A DNA stretch of 20,696 nucleotides from an uncultured Collinsella sp. (GCA_900550815.1 URTW01000012.1:1-20696); one strand, 5' to 3'; shown: positions 7,233 through 13,965, counted from the first letter of the stretch. Numbers and translations are program-made. Notes: generated by a model from the letters alone, not told the origin.

Positions 7233-7266
7233 GGGCCGGCATGCCGAACGGTCGACATGCCGGCCC
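7233..7266 (+). other. GC-rich hairpin between dipeptidase and YgjP-like gene
   Basis: GGGCCGGCATG (7233-7243) and CATGCCGGCCC (7256-7266) form a perfect 11-base-pair stem with a 12-base loop, 18 bases after the dipeptidase stop. No T-run follows, so it is a poor intrinsic terminator. It may instead mark an mRNA processing or stability point, or modulate translation of the next gene. Confidence 0.5.
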
Positions 7267-7289
7267 GTCCCCAATCTGAAGGACCGCTT

Positions 7290-8066
7290 TTGACGCAGCA
7301 GTTTACGATTTCCGTATCCCGACTGGATGGGACGCCCATCCCCGTCATCGTTACCAAAAAGCGCGTCAAGAACTTCAACCTACGCGTCACATCGAGCGGT
7401 GAGGTCCACGCCAGTGCACCGCTCGGCGCCAGCCGCGAGCGTATCGAAGCGTTTGTGAAGCGCAACAGCGCCTGGATTATCAGCCGACTTGCCCAGCGCG
7501 AGCAACGTCAGGCGACGGCGCGAGAGCCGCTCAGTCCCTCGTCCATCATTGCGCTTTGGGGCAAACCCATCACCGTTCAGGATGCACTCGACCACAACTT
7601 TGAGCCACCCGCACCGCGGCCCAAGCAGGCTACCTTCGCAAGTTTTATGGGTACCGACGAGCCAAGTGGGTGCACGCAGGCAAAGCAGCGCACAGCCCTC
7701 GACGGCCTAACGCCCAAAGAACTCCAGATCCACATCGACCAGCTCTATACGTCCGAAGTCACATCGGCGCTGCGCGATATGGTGCACGCATACGAAATCG
7801 CAATGGGTGTCGCCGTTTCCCGCGTTTCCGTACGCAGCATGAAAACGCGCTGGGGCTCATGCACGCCCAAAACCGGCGCCATTCGCATTGCACGCGAACT
7901 TGCCGCCTACCCCGTCGAGTGCCTTGACATGGTTGTCGCCCACGAGCTCGTCCATTTGCTCGAGCCAAGCCACAATCAGCGGTTCCATGCCCTGCTCGAC
8001 ACGTACTGTCCCAACAATAGGGTTCTGTCGCAGCGGCTCAAAAAACCGCCCGCCAACGAGCTCTAG
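7290..8066 (+). CDS. YgjP-like zinc metallopeptidase
   Basis: This 258-residue protein has the YgjP/DUF45 signature: RWGSC at 188-191, then the zinc motif HELVH (H218, E219, H222) with a third ligand in PSHNQRFHALLD (H228). The N-terminal half has VTKKRVKNFNLRVTSSGEVH, typical of the family's beta-rich start. Its substrate is unknown and it is predicted to be cytoplasmic. The start is a TTG at 7290 with GAAGGA six bases upstream. The frame is open back to 7227, but that stretch runs through the hairpin and lacks a ribosome site. The middle, about 105-140, is poorly conserved and may be a linker. Its 3' end stops only six bases from the convergent folB stop. Confidence 0.85.
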   Translation: MTQQFTISVSRLDGTPIPVIVTKKRVKNFNLRVTSSGEVHASAPLGASRERIEAFVKRNSAWIISRLAQREQRQATAREPLSPSSIIALWGKPITVQDALDHNFEPPAPRPKQATFASFMGTDEPSGCTQAKQRTALDGLTPKELQIHIDQLYTSEVTSALRDMVHAYEIAMGVAVSRVSVRSMKTRWGSCTPKTGAIRIARELAAYPVECLDMVVAHELVHLLEPSHNQRFHALLDTYCPNNRVLSQRLKKPPANEL

Positions 8067-8072
8067 CGTCGG

Positions 8073-8558
8073 TTAGCGCACGCGCTCGATCTCGACGCCG
8101 CAGCTTGCCAGGGGAAGACCGACGGGCGCCCAAGGCTTATCGAGCTTAACACGCACGCCAAGCAGCAGGGGGTAACGACGTAGCAGCATCGAGGCCACAC
8201 CCTCGGCTGCAGCCTCGATGAGCTTAAACGTATGCTCGCGCAGATAGCCATCAACATCGTGGCACACCGAGCCATAGTCAATCGAGGCGTCCAGGTTATC
8301 GTGCTCCCCCGCTGCACGCAGGTCGGCATAGAGCACCAGGGACACGATGAACTTCTGGCCCAGCGCGTTCTCTTCGGGATACACGCCGTGGTTGGCAAAG
8401 ACCTCGAGACCGTCGATAGTAATGCGATCGGCATGGCGAAGATCGTCATAGCTCACGTGGGGCACCGCCGTTGCGGTGGATATTTCGCCCCTTCCACGGC
8501 GGGCGAGCTCGGCGCCTTCAGTCTTGGTTGCATTCTCGGGCAGTTTCTTGTTGCTCAT
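8073..8558 (-). CDS. folB: Dihydroneopterin aldolase
   Basis: FolB cleaves 7,8-dihydroneopterin to 6-hydroxymethyl-7,8-dihydropterin in folate synthesis. The core begins near residue 45 with ITIDGLEVFANHGVYPEENA, followed by LGQKFIVS, Y95 in DYGSVCHDV, FKLIEAAAEG and the Lys-Pro of VRVKLDKPWAP. The family is usually about 120 residues; this protein has 161 because of a charged, low-complexity N-terminal extension of about 40. The ATG at 8558 has GAAGGAG nine bases upstream, and I see no better internal start. It is the last gene of the minus-strand set nrdG-folE-HD-folB, 43 bases after the HD gene. Confidence 0.92.
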   Translation of the reverse strand: MSNKKLPENATKTEGAELARRGRGEISTATAVPHVSYDDLRHADRITIDGLEVFANHGVYPEENALGQKFIVSLVLYADLRAAGEHDNLDASIDYGSVCHDVDGYLREHTFKLIEAAAEGVASMLLRRYPLLLGVRVKLDKPWAPVGLPLASCGVEIERVR

Positions 8559-8601
8559 CGCGATCGTCTCCTTCGTTTAGAACCCCGACCGCGCAAACTA
8601 A

Positions 8602-9183
8602 CTACACGCGAATCGACAGGTTCTTTTTATCATCGCTCCAGTTGCAGGCATTGCGCGCAGGGCATGCAAAGCAGGCGCGCGACGCTTTGTCGGCTGCATA
8701 AAGCAGACGCTCAAGCGGCTGGCTGTTCACGCGTAGCTTTCGATGGCCCAGGATGGCCGTCTTAATGGCTGCGGCATCGGCCGGCTCAAACGCCACGTCA
8801 TCAGGCATGCCGCCGAGAATTGCATCAGCGACGCGTTCGCTTGCAACATCATGGGATATACCCGATTCATACTGTTCATCTTTGCCGATATCGTGAAGAA
8901 GCGCCGTGGCGTAGATGACTTCGCGGTCAAATTCGAGCTGTTCCTCGAGATTCTTGATCCACATAATGCGAGCGACATCGAGAAGATGGTCAATACCGTG
9001 GCGGCAGAAGATGCGCCCCGATTCCAACTGTGCAATGTTGCCCAGGTGCCGCCGGAACAGCCCGTTGGCGCAAATGTAATCAATGCGAGGCATGGCACCA
9101 AAGGGAGCCAAGCCCGAAGCCATAAAGCCGCGACGCGACGTCCCCTCATCGGTCTTCGATGTAAAGTCGTTGACGACCCTCAT
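8602..9183 (-). CDS. HD-domain phosphohydrolase of the folate cluster, with Cys-rich tail
   Basis: This 193-residue protein has HD-superfamily metal residues: His62/His66 in FCRHGIDHLLDVARI, the H97-D98 pair in ALLHDIGK and D165 in ADKASR. The C-terminus carries C171, C174 and C180 (CFACPARNAC), possibly a small metal-binding knuckle. HD enzymes remove phosphates from nucleotides and related compounds. The start ATG at 9183 follows the folE stop by one base, so translation is probably coupled. Similar HD genes sit next to folE in clostridial folate operons as I recall. This suggests a dihydroneopterin triphosphate phosphatase, but the activity is inferred from position. An internal Met at residue 31 (PRIDYICANG) is an alternative start. 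Confidence 0.82.
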   Translation of the reverse strand: MRVVNDFTSKTDEGTSRRGFMASGLAPFGAMPRIDYICANGLFRRHLGNIAQLESGRIFCRHGIDHLLDVARIMWIKNLEEQLEFDREVIYATALLHDIGKDEQYESGISHDVASERVADAILGGMPDDVAFEPADAAAIKTAILGHRKLRVNSQPLERLLYAADKASRACFACPARNACNWSDDKKNLSIRV

Positions 9184-9184
9184 G

Positions 9185-9742
9185 CTAACGGCCCAGCATC
9201 CTAAAGAACCGCTCCTCGAGCGCGGGATCGGTCTCAAAGACGCCGCGGCGAGCGAGCGTCACGGTCTTGGTGCCGGGCTTTTGCACGCCGCGCATGGTCA
9301 TGCACATATGCTCAGCCTCCATGAGCACAATCGCTCCCTGGGGAGCGAGATAATCCATGAGAGCGTCGGCAACCTGCGCACACAGCTGCTCCTGCAGCTG
9401 CAGACGGCGGGCGTAGACCTCAACCGTGCGGGCAAGCTTAGAGAGCCCTGCGACACGGCCGTTGGGGATATAACCAATGGCGGCCTTGCCATAAAACGGC
9501 AGCAGATGATGTTCGCACAGCGAGTAGAACGTGATGTCGCGCTCGATAACCAAATCATTCGAAGCGACGGCAAAGGTTTTGGACAGGTGCTCCTCGGCAC
9601 TCTGGTCCATACCGCCGGCGATCTCGCCATACATACGGGCAACGCGCGCCGGGGTCTCCAGCAGGCCCTCACGAGTTGGGTCCTCGCCTATGCCCTCAAG
9701 CAACAGCTTAATGGCGGCCTCGACTTTTTCCTGATCGATCAT
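9185..9742 (-). CDS. folE: GTP cyclohydrolase I
   Basis: FolE converts GTP to 7,8-dihydroneopterin triphosphate, the first step of folate synthesis. The protein has 185 residues, normal for the short bacterial form. The zinc ligands are C76, H79 ([10 protein letters not shown]) and C147 ([14 protein letters not shown]), and H78 is the usual catalytic His. [15 protein letters not shown] and [20 protein letters not shown] are also diagnostic. The ATG at 9742 is preceded by GAGG five bases away. The frame is open to an ATG at 9805, which lacks a ribosome site and would extend almost to the nrdG stop. It lies 66 bases after nrdG and one base before the HD gene. Confidence 0.96.
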   Translation of the reverse strand: MIDQEKVEAAIKLLLEGIGEDPTREGLLETPARVARMYGEIAGGMDQSAEEHLSKTFAVASNDLVIERDITFYSLCEHHLLPFYGKAAIGYIPNGRVAGLSKLARTVEVYARRLQLQEQLCAQVADALMDYLAPQGAIVLMEAEHMCMTMRGVQKPGTKTVTLARRGVFETDPALEERFFRMLGR

Positions 9743-9808
9743 CTGGGCCTCACTTTTCCGATTTTGCGTTCGCGCTATGGTACCACGCCCTTTGGCATCG
9801 GCCACAAG

Positions 9809-10390
9809 CTACATAGTATGGGTCGAATAGACTGGATCGTCCCGCCAAAGTTCAACCGCATCACAAAGCGCAACACCCTCGCGCTCAGCACGGTCGCGCG
9901 TAGCGTTCATATCGATCACACGCTGGTTACTCGAGCCTCTAAAACGCAATGAGATATCGTACAGATCCTGAACAAACGGGCCATCCACCAACATATCGAG
10001 GCAGGCAAGGATACGGTCCGTCGCCTCGGTATGGTGGCGACCGCCCGGCATAAGCTCCTCGAGCACGTCGCCGGTAAAGCACCAAATGGTCTTGCCCGAC
10101 CCCGCAGGATAGGCCGCACGCACGCGTTCGATAAAGTCAACGAGCCCCGCCTGATTCTCGGGCTCCATAGGCTCGCCACCCAGAATCGTCAGGCCATCGA
10201 TAAAGGGATGGGCGAGGCTCTCGATAATCTTATCCTCGACGGCGCGATCGAACGGCTCGCCCGCAGCAAAGTCCCACGCGACAGAGTTAAAGCAATTCTT
10301 GCACCCACGACGGCACCCGCTCACAAACAGAGAAGTACGAACGCCTTCCCCATCAGCAATGTCGAAATACTTAATGTTCGCGTAGTTCAT
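9809..10390 (-). CDS. nrdG: Anaerobic ribonucleotide reductase activating enzyme
   Basis: NrdG is a radical-SAM enzyme that uses a [4Fe-4S] cluster to make the glycyl radical on NrdD. The CX3CX2C cluster motif is C26, C30 and C33 in GCRRGCKNC. GLTILGGEPME matches the family's GGE SAM-contact strand. The protein has 193 residues, slightly longer than the usual 155-180. The start MNYANIKYFDIADGEGVRTS is typical of the family, and CAGGAGAG lies six bases upstream. The open frame to 10546 covers a palindrome and is not coding. NrdD lies upstream on the same strand, separated by an unusual 426-base spacer with a terminator, so nrdG may need its own promoter or read-through. Confidence 0.95.
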   Translation of the reverse strand: MNYANIKYFDIADGEGVRTSLFVSGCRRGCKNCFNSVAWDFAAGEPFDRAVEDKIIESLAHPFIDGLTILGGEPMEPENQAGLVDFIERVRAAYPAGSGKTIWCFTGDVLEELMPGGRHHTEATDRILACLDMLVDGPFVQDLYDISLRFRGSSNQRVIDMNATRDRAEREGVALCDAVELWRDDPVYSTHTM

Positions 10391-10407
10391 AGGTAACTCT
10401 CCTGGGA

Positions 10408-10487
10408 GGTCGGGACATATCATCCCGTCCTCAAACATTCTCGGCCTTCGGCCTGCGAAACTGCGGGCGGGACGATATGTCCCGGCC
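10408..10487. repeat. 80-bp imperfect palindrome just upstream of nrdG
   Basis: Two 23-base arms, 10408-10430 and 10465-10487, are inverted copies matching at 20 of 23 positions. The arms contain small palindromes themselves, such as CGGGAC-GATAT-GTCCCG. The 34-base centre holds a further GGCC-TTC-GGCC hairpin. It ends about 18 bases before the nrdG ATG, so in RNA it could affect nrdG translation. Its plan resembles that of the 4111-4195 repeat. Confidence 0.7.
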
Positions 10488-10544
10488 TCATGCAAAGGGT
10501 AACTCAATGAACGAAGCGAACATCGAGTATAGGGTTCGAGGTCC

Positions 10545-10570
10545 AATAAAAACTGGGTTGCGGCTCAACC
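10545..10570 (-). terminator. Candidate intrinsic terminator in the nrdD-nrdG spacer
   Basis: On the minus strand GGTTG-AGCCG-CAACC is followed three bases later by TTTTTATT. The stem is only five pairs (an alternative GCGG/CCGC pairing competes), so it may be leaky. It would reduce transcription from nrdD into nrdG. Confidence 0.45.
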
Positions 10571-10667
10571 GCCATCGCAAGTAAATCGCAGCTGCAGCTC
10601 GAATTATTTCCGCTAAGAACTTCGAGGAGTGAGCAGACCGCGAACCGCATCTCCGCTACGTCAACTT

Positions 10668-10805
10668 GGCCGCCCCGTAGCGAGGCCCCGGACCTTTGCT
10701 CGATATGAGTTCCGCACGAACAGGAGGCGCCAGTGGCGCCTCCGTCGTGAGCCAGGACTGTCCGAAATAGCGAGTAAAGGTCCGGGGCCTCGCTACGGGG
10801 CGGCC
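10668..10805. repeat. 138-bp near-perfect nested palindrome downstream of nrdD
   Basis: The outer 30 bases on each side (10668-10697 and 10776-10805) are exact inverted copies, and similarity continues about nine more bases. At the centre GGAGGCGCC and GGCGCCTCC (10723-10731 and 10734-10742 approximately) form a second perfect stem. The element starts 11 bases after the nrdD stop. It has no useful coding frame. A mobile palindromic unit, such as a MITE or REP-like element, or a very strong RNA hairpin are both possible. Confidence 0.8.
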
Positions 10806-10816
10806 TGGGATGGTTA

Positions 10817-13039
10817 TTAGAGATGCAGCACGCGGTCGCGGATCTCCTCGGTTCGACCCTGGTTCCAGAACTGGGTACCGATGTAACCGCACGTGCGACG
10901 GGCGACATTCATCTTCTCCTGGTCACGATTGCCGCAATTGGGGCACTCCCACACCAGCTTGCCATCGTCCTCGACAATCTTGATCTCGCCGTCGTAGCCG
11001 CACACCTGGCAATAATCGCTCTTGGTGTTGAGCTCGGCGTACATGATGTTGTCGTAGATGTACTGCATCACGCGAATGACAGCCTTGAGGTTGTCCTGCA
11101 TGTTGGGAACCTCGACGTAGGAGATGGCACCGCCCGGCGAAAGCTGCTGGAACATACCCTCGAACTTGAGCTTGTCGAATGCGTCGATCTCCTCGGACAC
11201 GTGGACGTGGTAGCTGTTGGTGATGTAGCCCTTGTCCGTCACGCCCGGGATGATGCCAAAACGACGCTGCAGGCACTTGGCGAACTTGTAGGTCGTCGAC
11301 TCAAGCGGGGTACCGTACAGCGAGAAGTCAATATCGCTTTCGGCCTTCCACTCCGCGCACTTGTCGTTCATGCGCTGCATGACGGCCATGGCAAAGGGCG
11401 TGCCCTCCTTCTCGGTGTGGCTGTGGCCCGTCATGTACTTGACGCACTCATACAGGCCGGCATAACCCAGACTAATGGTGGAGTAACCGCCCACGAGCAG
11501 CCTGGCGATTGCCTCGCCCTTCTTCCGGCGGGCGAGGGCACCGTACTGCCAACGAAGCGGTGCGGCATCCGAAAGCGTACCCATCAGACGCTCATGACGG
11601 CACAGCAGGGCGCGGTGGCACAGCTCAAGGCGCTCGTCGAAGATCTTCCAGAACTTGTCCATGTCCTGATGCGAGCTCAGCGCGACATCGGGCAGGTTGA
11701 TGGTCACAACGCCCTGGTTAAAGCGACCGTAGTACTTGGGCTTGTTCGGGTCATAGTTCAGCGCGTTGGCCACGTTGTTAAATCCGTTACCGGAGCGGTC
11801 GGGCGTCAGGAAGCTGCGGCAACCCATGCAGGTATAGCAGTCGCCGTTGCCCGCGGTCTCGCCCTTCGACAGCTTGAGCTCGCGCATCTTCTTCTCGGAG
11901 ATGTAGTCGGGCACCATGCGCTTGGCGGTGCACTTCGCAGCCAGCTGAGTCAGGTAGAAGTACGGGGAATCCTCGTGAACGTTATCGTCCTCGAGCACGT
12001 AGATGAGCTTGGGGAACGCCGGGGTGATCCACACGCCGGCTTCGTTCTTAACGCCCTCATAGCGCTGACGAAGCGTCTCCTCCACGATCATGGCAAGGTC
12101 GTGCTTCTCCTGGGGCGTACGGGCCTCATTGAGATACATAAAGACCGTCACGAACGGCGCCTGGCCATTCGTGGTCATAAGGGTCACGACCTGATACTGA
12201 ATCGTCTGAACGCCGCGGCGGATCTCGTCACGCAGGCGGTCCTCAACAACCTCGCGGACCTTTTCGGGAGATGCGGAAACGCCGAGCTCCTCGAGCTCGC
12301 GGGCGACCTCGCCGCGAATCTTTTGACGGCTCACCTCGACGAACGGGGCAAGATGGGTCAGCGAAATCGACTGGCCGCCGTACTGGGAGGAAGCAACCTG
12401 AGCGATGATCTGCGTCGCGATGTTGCAGGCAGTCGAGAAGCTGTGCGGCTTCTCGATCAGCGTGCCCGAAATAACAGTACCGTTCTGGAGCATATCCTCC
12501 AGGTTCACCAGGTCGCAGTTATGCTTGTGCTGGGCAAAGTAGTCCGAATCATGGAAGTGAATCAGCCCCTCATTGTGAGCATCCACAATCTCCTGGGGCA
12601 GCAGCACGCGCTGGGTCAGGTCCTTGGAGATCTCGCCGGCCATGTAGTCACGCTGAACGGAATTGACGGTCGGGTTCTTGTTGGAGTTCTCCTGCTTGAC
12701 CTCTTCGTTGTTGCACTCAATCAGCGACAGAATCTTGTCGTCGGTCGTGTTCTTCTGGCGCTTCAGGCTCTGAACATAGCGATAGATGATGTAGTGGCGG
12801 GCACCCTCGTAGCAGTCGAGACGCATAATCTCGTCCTCGACCAGATCCTGAATCTCCTCGACCGACACGGTGTGGCCCGCGTTCTCGCATGCCTCGGCGA
12901 CGTTTTGTGCCGCGTAAACCACCTGGCGGTCGGTAAGACGAGAGCTCTCCTCGACCTCCAAGTTTGCGGCGCGGATGGCATTGACGATCTTATCGATGTC
13001 AAAGACAACCTCGGTGCCGCTGCGCTTGATGATCTTCAT
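10817..13039 (-). CDS. nrdD: Anaerobic (class III) ribonucleoside-triphosphate reductase
   Basis: NrdD reduces ribonucleoside triphosphates to deoxy forms under strict anaerobiosis. The 740-residue protein starts with an ATP-cone regulatory domain (MKIIKRSGTEVVFDIDKIVN, to about residue 95). The reductase barrel follows, with HFHDSDYFAQHKHNCDLVNL, YGGQSISLTHLAPFVEVS and the cysteine-rich active-site stretch GDCYTCMGCRSFL. The C-terminus has the zinc site (CQVCG and CPNCG) and the glycyl-radical loop RRTCGYIGTQFWNQGR, with Gly718 as radical carrier. The ATG at 13039 has AAGAGG just upstream. NrdR-type sites at its promoter indicate control by dNTP status. Confidence 0.97.
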   Translation of the reverse strand: MKIIKRSGTEVVFDIDKIVNAIRAANLEVEESSRLTDRQVVYAAQNVAEACENAGHTVSVEEIQDLVEDEIMRLDCYEGARHYIIYRYVQSLKRQKNTTDDKILSLIECNNEEVKQENSNKNPTVNSVQRDYMAGEISKDLTQRVLLPQEIVDAHNEGLIHFHDSDYFAQHKHNCDLVNLEDMLQNGTVISGTLIEKPHSFSTACNIATQIIAQVASSQYGGQSISLTHLAPFVEVSRQKIRGEVARELEELGVSASPEKVREVVEDRLRDEIRRGVQTIQYQVVTLMTTNGQAPFVTVFMYLNEARTPQEKHDLAMIVEETLRQRYEGVKNEAGVWITPAFPKLIYVLEDDNVHEDSPYFYLTQLAAKCTAKRMVPDYISEKKMRELKLSKGETAGNGDCYTCMGCRSFLTPDRSGNGFNNVANALNYDPNKPKYYGRFNQGVVTINLPDVALSSHQDMDKFWKIFDERLELCHRALLCRHERLMGTLSDAAPLRWQYGALARRKKGEAIARLLVGGYSTISLGYAGLYECVKYMTGHSHTEKEGTPFAMAVMQRMNDKCAEWKAESDIDFSLYGTPLESTTYKFAKCLQRRFGIIPGVTDKGYITNSYHVHVSEEIDAFDKLKFEGMFQQLSPGGAISYVEVPNMQDNLKAVIRVMQYIYDNIMYAELNTKSDYCQVCGYDGEIKIVEDDGKLVWECPNCGNRDQEKMNVARRTCGYIGTQFWNQGRTEEIRDRVLHL

Positions 13040-13263
13040 CCTCTTGCCTCTTTCGCGTCGAAATCGTATTGCGCTTCAGAGCCAAACGATGCCCGGCAGG
13101 GCTTGCCCCTGTCTTGCGGCGCCGTCGCGCAATCTGTGTTTTCGAAAACCATAGGCTCTCATGCGGACAATCCTCGCAGCCATTCAAGGGGCTCGAAGAT
13201 CCATCCAAATGGGGCGAATAAGGTCCTCGTTCTCTGTCCGCCATCTATCATACGACAAAGAGG
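13040..13263 (-). other. Long 5' leader of nrdD
   Basis: The predicted start of nrdD transcription near 13260 leaves a leader of about 220 bases. It contains a small hairpin, CAGGG-N5-CCCTG (13097-13111), and a GC-rich palindromic stretch near 13115-13130. I see no convincing coding frame with a ribosome site. It does not match a riboswitch class I can recognise. Confidence 0.35.
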
Positions 13264-13265
13264 CA

Positions 13266-13295
13266 TCTATATCCTGTATTCTTTTTTTAGGTCAA
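13266..13295 (-). promoter_or_regulatory. Promoter of nrdD
   Basis: On the minus strand -35 TTGACC (13290-13295) and -10 TATAGA (13266-13271) are 18 bases apart. The spacer contains a run of seven A. The main NrdR box abuts the -35, and a weaker one covers the -10, as expected for repression. Confidence 0.65.
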
Positions 13296-13311
13296 ACACA
13301 ACATATAGTGT
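13296..13311. promoter_or_regulatory. NrdR box upstream of nrdD
   Basis: ACACAACATATAGTGT matches the NrdR consensus ACACwATATATwGTGT at 15 of 16 positions, and the flanks extend the symmetry to AAACAC/GTGTTT. A degenerate partner (10 of 16) lies at 13264-13279, 32 bases away centre to centre. That spacing is normal for paired NrdR boxes, which the ATP/dATP-sensing repressor NrdR binds cooperatively. The nrdR gene itself is not in the window. Confidence 0.85.
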
Positions 13312-13412
13312 TTCAGCAGGTCAAAGCAATTAGTTATTTTGCAGACGCATTAATTATGAGGGGTTCTTGGCAAGTCGGTAAAACGTTACCAACACGGCTA
13401 CCTGCATGGCAG

Positions 13413-13505
13413 TTATAAAACCCCCTTAGTCAAGCCGCTGACAAATCCTACCAAAACCAAGCCGCTCACGCCAAAAGAATCCAAAAGATTATGCTTGACC
13501 AACAT
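13413..13505 (-). CDS. Doubtful 30-codon hydrophobic ORF or gene remnant
   Basis: The frame reads MLVKHNLLDSFGVSGL, then VLVGFVSGLTKGVL, and stops at TAA. The middle could span a membrane once. The frame stays open upstream to 13550, with AYVLADRDRN just before the Met, so it may instead be the tail of a decayed gene. There is no ribosome site before the ATG. CAAGCCGCT occurs twice on the plus strand in this stretch. The rest of 13312-13605 shows only small hairpins (for example GGTAA-AACG-TTACC near 13379) and no recognisable gene. Confidence 0.2.
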   Translation of the reverse strand: MLVKHNLLDSFGVSGLVLVGFVSGLTKGVL

Positions 13506-13605
13506 GTTGCGGTCACGGTCGGCCAGGACGTATGCAACCTGCCGGCACCTCTACGGGGACCTTGGATCAATATTTGCTGGCATATTTGACGGCGTGCTTG
13601 GTAGC

Positions 13606-13642
13606 AAAACAAAACAGCTCAGAGGACATAACCTCTGAGCTG
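13606..13642 (-). terminator. Intrinsic terminator of tRNA-Val
   Basis: On the minus strand CAGCTCAGAGG and CCTCTGAGCTG form a perfect 11-base-pair stem around TTATGT, followed directly by TTTTGTTTT. It starts eight bases after the CCA end of the tRNA. Confidence 0.93.
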
Positions 13643-13650
13643 CGAACATT

Positions 13651-13725
13651 TGGTGGGCGTTAGAAGATTTGAACTTCTGACCTCTTCCGTGTCAGGGAAG
13701 CGCTCTCCCCCTGAGCTAAACGCCC
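13651..13725 (-). tRNA. tRNA-Val, anticodon GAC
   Basis: All arms fold: acceptor GGGCGTT/AACGCCC, D arm GCTC/GAGC, anticodon stem CTTCC/GGAAG with loop CTGACAC (anticodon GAC), and T arm AGAAG-TTCAAAT-CTTCT. The CCA end is encoded. It would read GUC and GUU valine codons. It has its own promoter and terminator. Confidence 0.96.
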
Positions 13726-13754
13726 GATCAAGGGTGCGCAAGCGCGCAAGGGAT

Positions 13755-13783
13755 AATATAACGGAGCCTGAACTCGGTGGCAA
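13755..13783 (-). promoter_or_regulatory. Promoter of tRNA-Val
   Basis: On the minus strand -35 TTGCCA (13778-13783) and -10 TATATT (13755-13760) are 17 bases apart, placing the start about 20-25 bases before the tRNA. A GC-rich CGCGCTTGCGC stretch follows, like a stable-RNA discriminator region. Confidence 0.75.
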
Positions 13784-13821
13784 GAACATTTTTAAAAATC
13801 GCTTACATTGTGGAATTCGGG

Positions 13822-13861
13822 GGCTTTGTTGCATCCATTTCGGCTTTGTTGCATCCATCTC
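13822..13861. repeat. Tandem 20-bp repeat resembling an IS5/IS903-type end
   Basis: Two direct copies of GGCTTTGTTGCATCCATTTC lie head to tail (13822-13841 and 13842-13861) and differ at one base. The first ten bases match the terminal repeat of IS903-like elements as I recall it. No transposase or inverted partner is nearby, so at most this is a scar. Apart from this, the tRNA promoter and the inverted repeat at 13943, I see nothing in 13726-14034. Confidence 0.5.
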
Positions 13862-13942
13862 AAAAGAGCCTGCTGCCGCGATTTGGCTGTCGCATAATGC
13901 AAGGCCATTGCGGTATCGAGCTATGGAAAGACGCCTGCGGAA

Positions 13943-13965
13943 TTGTCCTACCGATAAGCGGACAA
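13943..13965. promoter_or_regulatory. Inverted repeat upstream of the EamA transporter gene
   Basis: TTGTCC, eleven bases, then GGACAA form a perfect inverted repeat 70-92 bases before the transporter start. It has the size of a dimeric repressor or activator site. No regulator is assigned and no convincing promoter was seen next to it. Confidence 0.3.

Noticed and set aside
10641..10820. Short protein-coding frames across the nrdD downstream palindrome
   Set aside because: They exist on both strands because the DNA is palindromic and GC-rich. None has a ribosome site or protein-like content.
13091..13115. B12-riboswitch-like GC-rich hairpin in the nrdD leader
   Set aside because: Only a short CAGGG/CCCTG stem is present. 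The conserved B12 box and the rest of the fold are missing, and class III reductase does not need cobalamin.
10823..13333. Very long plus-strand open frame opposite nrdD
   Set aside because: It mirrors the nrdD codons in a high-GC gene and its translation is a Leu/Val/His-rich shadow without domains. nrdD has complete catalytic motifs on the other strand.
13651..13725. tRNA gene as an integration site for a mobile island
   Set aside because: No integrase, no repeated tRNA 3' end and no change of gene content were seen on either side; the flanks are housekeeping genes.
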